Shown here: piece after piece, positions 45,637 to 55,257 of the stretch
How the letters are laid out: every line of letters starts with the position of its first letter
How positions within the stretch are numbered: the stretch's first letter is position 1
Source: Lentzea flava
GTDB lineage: Bacteria; Actinomycetota; Actinomycetes; Mycobacteriales; Pseudonocardiaceae
DNA length: 64,000 nt
Assembly: GCF_014648475.1 (NCBI RefSeq)
Contig: NZ_BMRE01000001.1
Coordinates: forward strand, 778,361 to 842,360
Direction of reading: 5' to 3'
The notes under the pieces: model-generated
Told to the model about the DNA's origin: nothing
The model's database searches: none
What the model saw: only the letters and a program-made list of their open reading frames with translations
Made by a program: the position numbers and the translations under genes

Positions 45637-48213
45637 TCACAAGCCGTTCGGACGATCCCGGACACCCCGATATCCGGCGCTCGCGAGCACTTCCTCTGCC
45701 CGCAGCCGTGTTTCCGCAGCGGCGGCCGTGTTTCCCTGCGCCTCATACGCCCTGGTCAAAGCCACGAGCGCGAGCCCGGCCAGGATGCTCTGACCGGTGG
45801 CGTCCGCACGTTCGTGCGCCTGCGACGCGTCCCTCACAGCGGCCTCGGCGTCACCGGCGGCGAGGTCCAGCCAGGCCAGCTCGACCAACGCGTCCGCCTC
45901 GCCGTGGCCGTAGCCGATCGCGACCGCCCTCCGCCGTGCCCTGCGCAGGTCGTCCCTGCGGCCGCGGATCGCGGCGAGGGTGATCAGAGCGTCGATCTCC
46001 ACCCGGCCGGAGCCCTTGGCGAGCGCGAGCGCCTGGTCCGCGCACCGCAGCGCTTCCTCCTGCCGTCCGGCGTCGCGGTGGACGCGGGCGAGGTCGTCGA
46101 GCGCCGCGGCCTCGCTGACCCGGTCCTCGTGGTCGTGGTTGAGCTGCTGGGCCCGCTGCAGGAAGTGCGCGGCCTGGTCGAGGTCGCCGAGGTAGCGGTG
46201 CACGACACCGAGCGCTCCGAGCGAGTTCGCGGCGGACCGGGTCTCGCCGATCTCCTCCCGCAGGTCCACGGCCAGCTTCAGGTCGGTCGCGGCCTCGACC
46301 AGCCGGCCCAGCCGCATCTCGGTCAGGCCGAGGTTGCCGAGCGACCGCGCGCGCCTCGCCGTGTCGCCGATCTCGGTGTAGAAGGCCAGCTCGCGACGCA
46401 GGCAGTCGGCAGCCTCCTCCAGCGAGCCCAGCTCCGAGTAGACGCCGCCGAGGTTGCCGAGCGTGCTGAACTCGCGGAACCGGTCCCCCGCCGCGCGGCT
46501 GAACTCGACGGCCTGCTCGAAGTGCGTGGCGGCGGCCCGGTGATCACCAGCGCCCCAGTGCGCGGTGCCCAGCGACAGGTGCATCGCCGCGGACGCGCTC
46601 GGGTTCCCCGCGGCGGCGGCCAGGCCGACCTGAGCGATGGCCAGCCATTCCGCGGTGTGGCGGCGCAGCCAGTAGCAGCCGCGCAGCGCGTCGGTCAGCA
46701 ACCACGCCATCGGCGCCTGTCCCAGCGACTCCGCCTGCTCGACCGCGGTGACCACAGTGGACCGTTCCGCGTCGAACCACTGCAACGCCTCGGTGGCGTT
46801 GGCGAACGTGTGCCGCGGCGTGCTGGTCGCGAGCACCGAGAAGTCCGGACGCACGGCGCGTGCCGCCGCCACGGCCATGTCCAGGTATTGCGCGTAGAGA
46901 CGACTGATCGACTCGTCGGTCTGGTCTTCCTCGGCCGCGTACCGTTCGCGCGCGTAGAGGCGCAGCAGGTCGTGCAGCCCGTACCGGCCAGCGGACCGCA
47001 CTTCCACCAGGTGTGCGGCGACCAGCGTGCGCAATGCCGCCTCGGCATCCTGGCCGTCGAGCAACGCCGCCGCGGCACGCGCAGGGAGCTCCGGTCCCGG
47101 CGCCATCCCCATGCGGCGGAACAACATCCGTGCCGCCGGGTCGAGCGCCGCGTAGGAGTGGTCGAACGTCGTGCGCACCGCGGCGTCGGAGTCGCCCTCC
47201 ACCTCCAGCGCGGTGAGGCGGTCGCCCGCGGTGAGCTCCGCCATCAGCTCCGCGATCGTCTGATGTGGACGGTCGGCGAGGTTCGCCGCGACGATCCGCA
47301 ACGCCAGCGGAAGATGGCCGCACAGCCGCACGAGCTCCTCGACGGCCGCTTCCTCGCGCAGCACCCGTTCCGGGCCCAGCACGCCGATCACCACGGCCGG
47401 TGCTTCCTCCGGCGTGAGCACCCCCAGTTCCAGCCGGTGCGCGCCATCGCGCGCCACGAGCCCGCCGAGGCGATCACGGCTCGTCACGACGGTCATGCAG
47501 CCCGGCCCGCCGGGCACCAGCGGCCGCACGTGTGCGGCGCTCGGCGCGTTGTCCACCATGACGAGAACGCGCTTGTCCGACGTGATCGACCGGTACATGC
47601 CGATCATCGCGTCCTGCTGCAGCGGGATGTCCTCACCGGGTACGCCGAACGCGCGGATCGCGAGCGCCAGCGCCTGGTCCGGGGTGACCGGCGGACCGGA
47701 CGAGTAGCCGCGCAGGTCGAGGTACAGCTGGCCGTCCGGGAACCGGTTCGCCACCTGGTGCGCCCACTGCACGGCCAGCGCCGTCTTGCCCACGCCGGGA
47801 ATCCCGCACACCACCGCGAGCCTGCTGCCGCCCTCCAGCAGCGCGGTCAGCTCCTTGAACGCCTTGGCGCGCCCGGTGAAACCCGGCACGGCCGCGGGCA
47901 ACTGCCGCGGCACCACGGCCGGGACGACGGGGGCGCGGGCCGGTTCTGCCTGAACCCGGCGCCACGCGGCGAGCCACGGCTCGATCTCGTCCTCCGGCAC
48001 CTTGAACGCCCGCAGCAGCCCGCGGAACACCTCGAGCGTCGGCGCGGTCTTCCTGCGCGGGCTGAGCGCGTCGGCCAGCGTGCTGCGGGCGAGCCCCGAC
48101 AGCTTCTCCATCTGCCGCAACGAGGGATTTCCCGCCCACACCTTCAACGCGCGCAGCGCGGCGATCAGCTCGTCGAGCGCGTGCGCGTCGTCAGGTCTCG
48201 GGCCGGCGGACAT
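45637..48213 (-). CDS. STAND regulator: HTH, NB-ARC NTPase, TPR repeats
   Basis: An 858-residue AfsR-like regulator without the SARP domain. It has an N-terminal XRE-type helix-turn-helix (SLRQMEKLSGLARSTLADAL, about 31-50), NB-ARC NTPase with Walker A GIPGVGKT (137-144), KRVLVMVDNA as Walker B and GHLPLALRIVAANLA, then roughly ten TPR-like repeats from residue 500 (STLGNLGGVYSELGSLEEAA). Such proteins switch by NTP binding and usually control secondary metabolism or stress genes. Its likely targets are the divergent ATPase gene and the secreted pair downstream. Confidence 0.92.
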   Translation of the reverse strand: MSAGPRPDDAHALDELIAALRALKVWAGNPSLRQMEKLSGLARSTLADALSPRRKTAPTLEVFRGLLRAFKVPEDEIEPWLAAWRRVQAEPARAPVVPAVVPRQLPAAVPGFTGRAKAFKELTALLEGGSRLAVVCGIPGVGKTALAVQWAHQVANRFPDGQLYLDLRGYSSGPPVTPDQALALAIRAFGVPGEDIPLQQDAMIGMYRSITSDKRVLVMVDNAPSAAHVRPLVPGGPGCMTVVTSRDRLGGLVARDGAHRLELGVLTPEEAPAVVIGVLGPERVLREEAAVEELVRLCGHLPLALRIVAANLADRPHQTIAELMAELTAGDRLTALEVEGDSDAAVRTTFDHSYAALDPAARMLFRRMGMAPGPELPARAAAALLDGQDAEAALRTLVAAHLVEVRSAGRYGLHDLLRLYARERYAAEEDQTDESISRLYAQYLDMAVAAARAVRPDFSVLATSTPRHTFANATEALQWFDAERSTVVTAVEQAESLGQAPMAWLLTDALRGCYWLRRHTAEWLAIAQVGLAAAAGNPSASAAMHLSLGTAHWGAGDHRAAATHFEQAVEFSRAAGDRFREFSTLGNLGGVYSELGSLEEAADCLRRELAFYTEIGDTARRARSLGNLGLTEMRLGRLVEAATDLKLAVDLREEIGETRSAANSLGALGVVHRYLGDLDQAAHFLQRAQQLNHDHEDRVSEAAALDDLARVHRDAGRQEEALRCADQALALAKGSGRVEIDALITLAAIRGRRDDLRRARRRAVAIGYGHGEADALVELAWLDLAAGDAEAAVRDASQAHERADATGQSILAGLALVALTRAYEAQGNTAAAAETRLRAEEVLASAGYRGVRDRPNGL

Positions 48214-48284
48214 GCTTGAAGCCTAATGATCGCGCGATCGTGGCGTGGTGTTTGGCGTTCACAGCAGTCGGTCATCCCCCTGAG

Positions 48285-51200
48285 GTGCATCTGCCAGGGT
48301 TGCTGAGAGATCTCGTCGGACTGCGGCGCAGGCAGGTCTGGGCACGGCAGGGGCGGCTGCACGTCGAGGTGCACGGCCTCGACACGCCGCACGCCCTGCG
48401 CCTGATCAAGGCTGTCGAACAACGGCTCGAGAGCCTCGACGGCGTGCTGTGGGCGAGGGTCAACGCGCCCGCGCAACGCGTGGTCGTCGCCGTCGACTCG
48501 CCGGGGCCGCGCCGCGACGAGCTGATCCGGATCATCGAGCGGGCCGAGCGCCACGCGGCCGAGCACGGCGACGAGGAAGCGTGCGAGGAACTGCACCACC
48601 CGTGTGAGGGACCGCGGACCCGCCAGACGGTGTCGGCGCTGGCGGCGGACGCCGTCGGGCTCGGGCTGTCGGCGGTGACGAGGCTGACGCAGTGGGTGCC
48701 GCTGCCCACCGAGTTCGCCGCGCTCGGGTCGATCCTCCAGCACCACCCGAAGCTGAAAGCGTTGACCGGCAAGGAGGCCGCGGACTCGCTCCTGCCGCAC
48801 CTGTCCGCACTGGCCCAGGGACTCGCTGCCGGTGGCGAGGGCATCCTGCTCGACGGCGCCGAGCGGATCGCGCAGATCCGCGAGGCGCGCGCCTACCGGC
48901 AGGCCTGGAACGCCGCGGAACCGGAGCTCGTCGCCGGACCGGAGCACGCGGCGGGTGAGCCGGTCCTGCAGCCCAGGCCCGTCGCGTTGCCGCAGGACCC
49001 GGTCGACCGGTACGCCGAGCGGGCGATGGGGGTCGGCGCGCTGGCGGCCGCCGCCGCTGTGCCGTTCTTCGGGCCCCGGCGGGCACTGGCGCTCGGGCTG
49101 GCCTCGACGCCGAAGGCTCCCGCCGCCGCACGGGAGGGGTTCGCGACCTACCTCGGCCGGATTCTCGCCAAGCGCGGCGTGATCGTGATGGATCGCGGTG
49201 TGCTGCGGCGGCTCGGGCAGATCGACACGGTCGTGCTGGACGAACGGGCGCTGCGCACCGGGCACACCGAGCTGACCGACGTCGTGCCGATGGCGGGTGC
49301 CGATCCCCGCGAGATCGCGGCGGTGGCGTTCGAGCTGTTCGACCCGCAGGCGCCTGACCAGGTGCGGGAGGCGGACGGCTGGCGGCTCGGGCCGTTGGAG
49401 GGCACCCGCGGCAAGCAGGGGGCCGAGCGGCTGCGCAAGCGGGGCGCCGACGACGTGCTGGGGCTCTGGAAACGACAGCGGCTGCTCGCGGTCGTCGGGG
49501 TGTCGGCCCAGCACGCGCACGGCGTGCAGGCGATCGCCGCGGCCGCGCGCCGGGCCGGTGCGCGGGTCGTGCTCGCCGCCGACGGCCCGAACGGCAAGTT
49601 CTCGTTCGTCGACGAGGTCGTGCCGGGTGGAGCGGACCTCGCCCGTTCGGTGCGGTCGGTGCAAGAGCGCGGCGGGGTCGTCCTGCTGCTGTCCGGTGAC
49701 CGGCGGGCACTGGGCGCTGCCGACTGCGGGCTCGGGGCTTTCCGCACCGGCGAACCTCCTGCGTGGGGCGCGCACGTGCTGGTGGGACAGGACTTCGAGG
49801 CCGCGGCGCTGGTGATCGACGCGGTCGGCGTGGCCTCACGGGTGGACTCGGACGGCATCAAGCTCGCCGCGGGAGGTTCCGGGGTCGGTGCGGTGGCGGC
49901 GGTGCAGACGCCGGGTCCGCGGGCGGCCTCGCGCGGGCTCTTCGCGGGCAACGCGGCGGCGGCGATCGGGTTCGCCCTCGGCCATTGGCGCGCTCACCAG
50001 CTGCTTTCCCGGCCGATCTCACCGCCGGTGAGCACCACGCCGTGGCACCTGATGCCCGTCGACGTGGTGTTGGAGCGGCTCCAAGCCGACGTCGAAGGGC
50101 TGACCGGCAAGGAGGTCCAGCGGCGGGCCCGCGCGTCCGGCACCGGTCAGGAGCCGCTCGGGCTGAGCCTCTGGCAGGCGTTCGTCGAGGAGCTCGCGAA
50201 CCCGCTGACGCCGGTCCTGGCGCTGGGCGCCGCGCTGGCTGCGGCGGTCGGCTCGCCGATGGACGCGGGGCTCGTCGCGGCCATCACGGGGGCATCGGCG
50301 CTGGTCGGGAGCGTGCAGCGGGTGCAGACCGACCGAGCGCTCGCGGACCTGTTCAGGCTTTCGGCGGTCGGGGCGTGCGTGCGCAGGGACGGCGCGGAGG
50401 TCACCGTCGCGGCCGGTGACCTGGTGCCGGGCGACGTCGTGGTGCTGCGATCGTCCGACGTCGTGCCCGCGGACTGCCGGATCCTCGAGGCCACCGCGCT
50501 GGAGGCCGACGAGTCGTCGCTGACCGGCGAGTCGCTGCCGGTGGCGAAGGACAGCGCCCCGGTGGTCGCCGCGGACATCTCCGCGCGCAGCTCGATGCTC
50601 TACGAGGGCACGACGATCGCGACCGGCAACGCGATCGCGGTGGTCGTGGCCACGGGGATGGCGACGGAGGCCGGGCGCAGCATGGCCACCGCGCGCCAGC
50701 ACACGCCGGCCGGCGGTGTCGAGTCACGGCTGGAGTCGCTGACCCGCACGGCCATGCCGCTCGCGCTGGGCGCTGCCGCCGCGGTCACCGGTTCCGGGCT
50801 GCTGCGCGGGATTCCGCCGCAGCAGACGCTGAGCGCCGCGGTCAACCTCGCCGTGGCGTCGGTGCCGGAGGGCCTGCCGTTCCTGGTGAACGCCGCCCAG
50901 CTCGGTGCCGCGCGCCGCCTCGCCGATCATGGCGCGTTGGTCAGGAATCCGCGCACGATCGAGGCTTTGGGACGCGTCGACGTGCTGTGCTTCGACAAGA
51001 CCGGCACGCTGACCGAGGGCAGCCTGAGCCTGGCCAAGGTCGGCACGGCCGACCGGCTCGCCCAGGTGTCCTCTTTGGACGGACCGCTGCGGGACGTGCT
51101 GGCCGCCGCTCTGCGCGCCACGCCTGCGGCCCGCAGCCGTGAGGAGCTGGAACACCAGACCGACCGGGCCGTGACGTCCGGCGCGCGCAAAGCACGGGTC

Positions 51201-52541
51201 GGTGTGCGCACGGGCGCCCGCGCGTGGCGACGCAAGGCGGATCTGCCGTTCGAACCGTCACGCGGCTACCACGCGACAACCGGCTCGATCGGCAAGCGGA
51301 CGCTGCTCAGCGTCAAGGGCGCCCCGGAGATCGTGCTGGCGCGGTGCGCCCTGGACGAGGACTCCCGCGCCGCGGTCAAGGACCGCATGGAGCAGCTCGC
51401 CGGGTCGGGTCACCGCGTGCTGGCCGTCGCCGAACGCGTGGCCGACAGCATCGAGGCCTCCGACGACGCGGTGCGGGACCTTCAGTTCCGCGGTTTCGTC
51501 GCGCTGGCCGATCCCGTGCGGGACAGCGCCGCACCCGCCGCGGAACAGCTCGCCGCCGCGGGTGTGAAGGTCGTGATGATCACCGGTGACCACCCGGCCA
51601 CCGCGGACGCCATCGCCTCGACCGTGCACCAGGGCGAGAACCAGCGCGTGATCACTGGCTCCGAACTGGACGAGCTGGACGACGACAAGCTCGCCGACGC
51701 GCTGTCCGAAGTGGACGTCATCGCCCGCTGCAGCCCGACCCACAAGGTGCGGATCATCCAGGCGTACCAACGGGTCGGCCGCACGGTCGCGATGACGGGC
51801 GACGGCGCCAACGACGCTCCGGCGATCCGCCTCGCCGACGTCGGCATCGCGCTGGGCCGGCGCGGTACCCCGGCCGCCCGCAGCGCCGCCGACCTCGTCG
51901 TGACCGACGACCGGCTGGAGACGATCACCGCCGCCGTGCTGGAAGGCAGGGCGATGTGGTCGTCGGTGCGCGAGGCGCTCGCGATCCTGCTCGGCGGCAA
52001 CCTCGGCGAGATCGGCTTCAACGTCCTCGCCGCGCTGATCACCGGCCGGTCCCCGCTGAACGCCAGGCAGATCCTGCTGGTGAATCTGCTGACCGACCTC
52101 GCGCCCGCGCTGGCCATCGCGTTGCGCCCGCCCAAACCCGACCAGATGGAGAGCCTGCTGCACGAGGGACCCGAGACGTCGCTGGGCGGTCAGCTCGACC
52201 GCGACATCCTGCTGCGGGCGCTGACGACCACGTTCGGCGCGAGCACGGCGTGGGCCATCGCACGGCTCACCGGCCGCTCACGCAGGGCGAGCACGGTGGC
52301 GCTGGCCGCGCTGGTGGGAACGCAGCTGGGACAGACGCTCGTCACCGGCGGGATGGACCGCCGGGTGCTCGGCGCGAGCCTGGGTTCGGCGGCGGCGCTG
52401 GCCGCGGTCATCCAGACGCCGGGCGTGAGCGGGTTCTTCGGCTGCACCCCGCTGGGACCCATCGGCTGGAGCATCGCGGCGGGCGCCACGACGACGGCGA
52501 CCGCGCTGAACGCCGTGCTGTCCAAGGTGCTGCGCGTCTGA
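48285..52541 (+). CDS. CtpI-type long P-type cation ATPase
   Basis: A protein of about 1418 residues with a normal P-type ATPase in its second half and a 600-residue N-terminal extension, as in mycobacterial CtpI/CtpH. The core shows ADESSLTGESLPVAK, VASVPEGLPFLVNAA, phosphorylation site CFDKTGTLTEG, VKGAPEIVLARCA, MITGDHPATADAIA and AMTGDGANDAPAIRLADVG. The extension holds a second, degenerate HAD-like region lacking DKTGT (IDTVVLDERALRTGH), probably a decayed duplicate. Transported ion is unknown. GTG 48285 fits the family start; TTG 48216 and others upstream are possible. Confidence 0.9.
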   Translation: MHLPGLLRDLVGLRRRQVWARQGRLHVEVHGLDTPHALRLIKAVEQRLESLDGVLWARVNAPAQRVVVAVDSPGPRRDELIRIIERAERHAAEHGDEEACEELHHPCEGPRTRQTVSALAADAVGLGLSAVTRLTQWVPLPTEFAALGSILQHHPKLKALTGKEAADSLLPHLSALAQGLAAGGEGILLDGAERIAQIREARAYRQAWNAAEPELVAGPEHAAGEPVLQPRPVALPQDPVDRYAERAMGVGALAAAAAVPFFGPRRALALGLASTPKAPAAAREGFATYLGRILAKRGVIVMDRGVLRRLGQIDTVVLDERALRTGHTELTDVVPMAGADPREIAAVAFELFDPQAPDQVREADGWRLGPLEGTRGKQGAERLRKRGADDVLGLWKRQRLLAVVGVSAQHAHGVQAIAAAARRAGARVVLAADGPNGKFSFVDEVVPGGADLARSVRSVQERGGVVLLLSGDRRALGAADCGLGAFRTGEPPAWGAHVLVGQDFEAAALVIDAVGVASRVDSDGIKLAAGGSGVGAVAAVQTPGPRAASRGLFAGNAAAAIGFALGHWRAHQLLSRPISPPVSTTPWHLMPVDVVLERLQADVEGLTGKEVQRRARASGTGQEPLGLSLWQAFVEELANPLTPVLALGAALAAAVGSPMDAGLVAAITGASALVGSVQRVQTDRALADLFRLSAVGACVRRDGAEVTVAAGDLVPGDVVVLRSSDVVPADCRILEATALEADESSLTGESLPVAKDSAPVVAADISARSSMLYEGTTIATGNAIAVVVATGMATEAGRSMATARQHTPAGGVESRLESLTRTAMPLALGAAAAVTGSGLLRGIPPQQTLSAAVNLAVASVPEGLPFLVNAAQLGAARRLADHGALVRNPRTIEALGRVDVLCFDKTGTLTEGSLSLAKVGTADRLAQVSSLDGPLRDVLAAALRATPAARSREELEHQTDRAVTSGARKARVGVRTGARAWRRKADLPFEPSRGYHATTGSIGKRTLLSVKGAPEIVLARCALDEDSRAAVKDRMEQLAGSGHRVLAVAERVADSIEASDDAVRDLQFRGFVALADPVRDSAAPAAEQLAAAGVKVVMITGDHPATADAIASTVHQGENQRVITGSELDELDDDKLADALSEVDVIARCSPTHKVRIIQAYQRVGRTVAMTGDGANDAPAIRLADVGIALGRRGTPAARSAADLVVTDDRLETITAAVLEGRAMWSSVREALAILLGGNLGEIGFNVLAALITGRSPLNARQILLVNLLTDLAPALAIALRPPKPDQMESLLHEGPETSLGGQLDRDILLRALTTTFGASTAWAIARLTGRSRRASTVALAALVGTQLGQTLVTGGMDRRVLGASLGSAAALAAVIQTPGVSGFFGCTPLGPIGWSIAAGATTTATALNAVLSKVLRV

Positions 52542-52561
52542 ACTCCCCTGCGCTCGGGTAC
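52536..52561 (+). promoter_or_regulatory. Sigma-B-type promoter candidate before DoxX-like gene
   Basis: GTCT (52536-52539), 16 bases, GGGTAC (52556-52561) approximates the actinobacterial sigma-B/sigma-F pattern GTTT-N15-17-GGGTAT. It overlaps the last codons of the ATPase gene and ends 35 bases before the next start. The -35 is imperfect. Confidence 0.4.
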
Positions 52562-52596
52562 CCGGCGGTTTCGCCACGCAACGAGGAGGCCACGAC

Positions 52597-53016
52597 ATGA
52601 TCAGCCGCTCGCTCCTGCGGCAACTGCCCGCCCGCGTCGCCGCCGGGGCGTTCGTGTTGCATTCAGGGCTCGGCAAGCGCAACGCCGACGAGGAGACGGC
52701 AGGACAGCTGCACGGCTGGGCATCGAGCACCTACCCGGTGCTCGGCAAGCTCGACGCACGGCGGTTCACCAGGCTGCTGGCCGCCGGCGAGATGGCGACC
52801 GGCGCCGCGCTGCTGATGCCGTTCGTGCCCGCGGTGGTCGCGGGTGCCGCGCTCACGGGGTTCGCCGGGGCCTTGCTCGGCCTGTACGCGAAGACCCCGG
52901 GAATGCGGCGCGAGGGCAGCATCTGGCCGACCGAGCAGGGCATCGGGCTCGCCAAGGACGTGTGGATGCTCGGCATCGGCCTGTCCCTCGTGGTCGACGG
53001 CGTGACGCGGGACTGA
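52597..53016 (+). CDS. DoxX-like small membrane protein
   Basis: A 139-residue protein with about three or four membrane segments (RVAAGAFVLHSGLGKRN, LLAAGEMATGAALLMPFV, VVAGAALTGFAGALLGLYAK, VWMLGIGLSLVVDGV). AAGEMATGAALL and the first helix resemble DoxX/SURF4-type proteins, but the assignment is weak. CGAGGAGG-like AACGAGGAGG precedes ATG 52597. Confidence 0.6.
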   Translation: MISRSLLRQLPARVAAGAFVLHSGLGKRNADEETAGQLHGWASSTYPVLGKLDARRFTRLLAAGEMATGAALLMPFVPAVVAGAALTGFAGALLGLYAKTPGMRREGSIWPTEQGIGLAKDVWMLGIGLSLVVDGVTRD

Positions 53017-53021
53017 CGCCT

Positions 53022-53047
53022 GGTTGATCCGAGGACGGCCCGGGTAG
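53022..53047 (+). promoter_or_regulatory. Sigma-B-type promoter before PRC-barrel gene
   Basis: GGTT (53022-53025), 16 bases, GGGTAG (53042-53047) fits the sigma-B/sigma-F consensus well. The -10 is 41 bases before ATG 53089, leaving a plausible leader with AGGGAGG as ribosome binding site. Confidence 0.6.
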
Positions 53048-53088
53048 CCGATTCCAGAGACACGGATTCAGCGGACAGGGAGGCCGAG

Positions 53089-53508
53089 ATGCAACCAGTC
53101 CCGTTCGTCCCGTGGGTCTGGAGAGACCCGTCCTGGATGGACGAGCCCGTACCCGACGAGTCGAGGCCCGGCGACGCCGAGCTCGCCCGCCGTCCCGACA
53201 CCGGCCTGATCGGCTACGAGGTCGAGGCGACCGACGGCAGCATCGGCAAGATCGACGAGGACAACGCCAAGGTGCCGAACGACTGCCTGATGATCTCCAC
53301 CGGCCCGTGGATCTTCGGGCGCACCGTCGTGCTGCCGGTGGGCACGGTGCGGCGCGTGGACCACAATGAGCGCAAGGTCTACGTCGACCGCACCAAGGAG
53401 CAGATCAAGAACGCGCCCGAGTACGACCCTGACAACCACGAGGACTACCGGCGCCGCACGGGCGAGTACTACACCGAGAGCTACCGCGCGATGCCGCCGA
53501 TGCTCTAG
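53089..53508 (+). CDS. PRC-barrel domain protein
   Basis: A 139-residue soluble protein. The centre is a PRC barrel (TGLIGYEVEATDGSIGKIDE, CLMISTGPWIFGRTVVLPVG, VRRVDHNERKVYVDRTKEQI), flanked by an acidic start and a Tyr/Arg-rich tail. PRC barrels bind partners or RNA; many actinobacterial ones are general stress proteins. The upstream sigma-B-type promoter agrees with that. Confidence 0.85.
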   Translation: MQPVPFVPWVWRDPSWMDEPVPDESRPGDAELARRPDTGLIGYEVEATDGSIGKIDEDNAKVPNDCLMISTGPWIFGRTVVLPVGTVRRVDHNERKVYVDRTKEQIKNAPEYDPDNHEDYRRRTGEYYTESYRAMPPML

Positions 53509-53528
53509 GACCTGAAGGGGGCCGCCGG

Positions 53529-53657
53529 ATGAAGAAGGACAAGGAGCTCAACAGGCAGACCAACGTCGAGCGCGTCGTCACCGCGAGGTCGGGTCTCGGC
53601 CTGCTGGCCGGGATCGCCGTGATCTGGGTGGTGCTGCGCTGGATCAGGCACGGTTAG
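53529..53657 (+). CDS. 42-residue single-pass membrane peptide
   Basis: An ORF of 42 codons preceded by AAGGGGG eight bases before ATG 53529. The product has a charged N-terminal part (KKDKELNRQTNVERVV) and one membrane helix (LGLLAGIAVIWVVLRWI) with basic residues at its end. It follows the PRC-barrel gene by 20 bases, so probably shares its stress promoter. The end overlaps the convergent phosphatase gene by 14 bases. No family known to me. Confidence 0.65.
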   Translation: MKKDKELNRQTNVERVVTARSGLGLLAGIAVIWVVLRWIRHG

Positions 53658-54828
53658 GCGCCGACACGAGCAACGACTTCTCGCGGTCGTGCTGCCACTC
53701 GACGAGCAGCGCGCTCGCGTCGTCCTGCAGCCGCCCGTTCTGGTGGTCGAGCACCGTGCGCATCAGGCGGCGCAACGTCTCGGGCGCCGCGCACCCGTCG
53801 GCCTCGCGGCGGATCACGAAGTCCGCGAACCGCCGCAGGCCGAACTGGCGGCCGCGCGCGTCCCGCGCCTCGACGATGCCGTCGGTGTAGAAGAGCAGGC
53901 GGTCACCGGGTTCGAGGTGTTCGTGGCACAGCACCGGTTTCGAGGGCAGACCGAACCCCATCGGCGGTGCCGGGCGGCACCGCAGCTGCCGCAGCCAGCG
54001 GCCCTGGCGGATCAGCAGCGGCGCGGGATGGCCGCGGTTCACCCAGCTCAGCACGCCGGTGCGGTAGTCGAGGTCGGCGAGCACACCGGTGGCGAACCTC
54101 CGCCCGCCGAACTGCTCGTTGATCACCTCGTCCACGACGACGCTGGTGTCGACCAGGCTCAGATCACGGCGGCGGGAGTTGCGGCACGCGCCGGTCGCGA
54201 GCGCGACCGTCAGGCCTGCGGACTGGTCGTGCCCCATCGCGTCGAACATCGACAGGTGCACCACGTCGCCGGCGACGGCGTAGTCGACGGCGTCACCGCC
54301 TATCTCGTACGCGGGTTCCAGCACGGCCGTGAGCACGAGGCTCTCGGTGGCGAAGGTGAGCGGCGGCATCAGCGGCCACACGACCTCGGACGCGATGGTC
54401 ATCGGCTGGGTGCGCACGAGCCGCTGGTAGGTGTCGCTGTGCTGGCGTTTGCTCACCAGCGTCAGCGCGACCAGCGAAGCCAGCGCCAGCAGCCGGTCCA
54501 CAGTGGACCTGGTGCTGTCCCGCGCGGTGGCGCCCAGCACGCCGATGCGCTCGGTCCCGTCCAGCAACGGGATCCAGAAGTGACGGTCACCGCCGTGCGG
54601 GGTCACGATCAGCGTGACGTCCCGGAACGCCCTGCCCGCGAGGCTCGCGTCCACCGGGAACGTCCGCGTGCCACCGGAGTCGAGCGCGATCAGCGACTGC
54701 TCGCGCAGGTCCGCGACCAGGAGGATGACCTCCGAGAACCCCGCGACGGCCGCGTGCTTCTCGACGACGGCCGGTACCTGCTCCAGAGTGATGAGGTGGC
54801 TGTCCTGGAGCAGGTTCGCGAGCATCAC
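53644..54828 (-). CDS. GAF-PP2C (SpoIIE-type) serine phosphatase
   Basis: A 394-residue protein with an N-terminal GAF-like sensor (about 15-150) and a C-terminal SpoIIE/RsbU-type PP2C domain (about 165-385): YEIGGDAVDYAVAGDVVHLS, FDAMGHDQSAGLTVALA and DRLLFYTDGIVEARDARG hold the metal-binding aspartates. Such phosphatases dephosphorylate a STAS antagonist to free a sigma factor. GTG 54828 or ATG 54825 are both possible. The gene follows a STAS gene by 51 bases in the same direction. Confidence 0.9.
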   Translation of the reverse strand: MMLANLLQDSHLITLEQVPAVVEKHAAVAGFSEVILLVADLREQSLIALDSGGTRTFPVDASLAGRAFRDVTLIVTPHGGDRHFWIPLLDGTERIGVLGATARDSTRSTVDRLLALASLVALTLVSKRQHSDTYQRLVRTQPMTIASEVVWPLMPPLTFATESLVLTAVLEPAYEIGGDAVDYAVAGDVVHLSMFDAMGHDQSAGLTVALATGACRNSRRRDLSLVDTSVVVDEVINEQFGGRRFATGVLADLDYRTGVLSWVNRGHPAPLLIRQGRWLRQLRCRPAPPMGFGLPSKPVLCHEHLEPGDRLLFYTDGIVEARDARGRQFGLRRFADFVIRREADGCAAPETLRRLMRTVLDHQNGRLQDDASALLVEWQHDREKSLLVSAPNRA

Positions 54829-54879
54829 GAAGGACGGGTCGTCCGTGGCGCTCCTCCTTCCAGGTCCTCTGTGGACGGA

Positions 54880-55257
54880 TCACGCCCTGCCGGACATCCC
54901 CGGCGCCTCCAGTGCGTCCGGCACGCACGACCGGACGCCCAGCAGCTCCGTGAGCTCCAGCACCTGCAACGGCCGCAGCACCGCGGGCGTCGTCGCGACG
55001 ACCATGAGCGCACTGCCCTTGCTCAGGCACATGTCCTGGTGATCGAGCAACACCCCGATGCCGCAGGCACCGAGGAAGTCCACCGCGGTCAAGTCCACCA
55101 CGACGGGAGCGAGCGGGCCCACCGAGCGCACGGCGCCGCGCAGGCAGTCGGACAGCTCATCGGCCGTTGCGAGGTCCAGCTCGCCGGTGACGTGGACGAC
55201 GACCGCCGCACCCACGGTCTCGCTCGTGGTGTGGAAAGGAACCTCGTCGGTGTACAT
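54880..55257 (-). CDS. STAS-domain anti-sigma factor antagonist
   Basis: A 125-residue SpoIIAA/RsbV-like protein. VVVHVTGELDLATADELSD and VVVDLTAVDFLGACGIGVLL are the typical strands; the phosphoacceptor position before the helix, normally Ser or Thr, appears to be Gly-Ala-Cys here, so phosphorylation at the canonical site is uncertain. Partner of the adjacent PP2C phosphatase and of the histidine-kinase-like ATPase domain at 56244. Confidence 0.87.
   Translation of the reverse strand: MYTDEVPFHTTSETVGAAVVVHVTGELDLATADELSDCLRGAVRSVGPLAPVVVDLTAVDFLGACGIGVLLDHQDMCLSKGSALMVVATTPAVLRPLQVLELTELLGVRSCVPDALEAPGMSGRA

Noticed and set aside
45637..48213. NLR-type anti-phage defence protein
   Set aside because: It has an N-terminal DNA-binding helix-turn-helix and TPR repeats as in AfsR-like regulators, with no effector nuclease, protease or pore domain, and no other defence genes are nearby.
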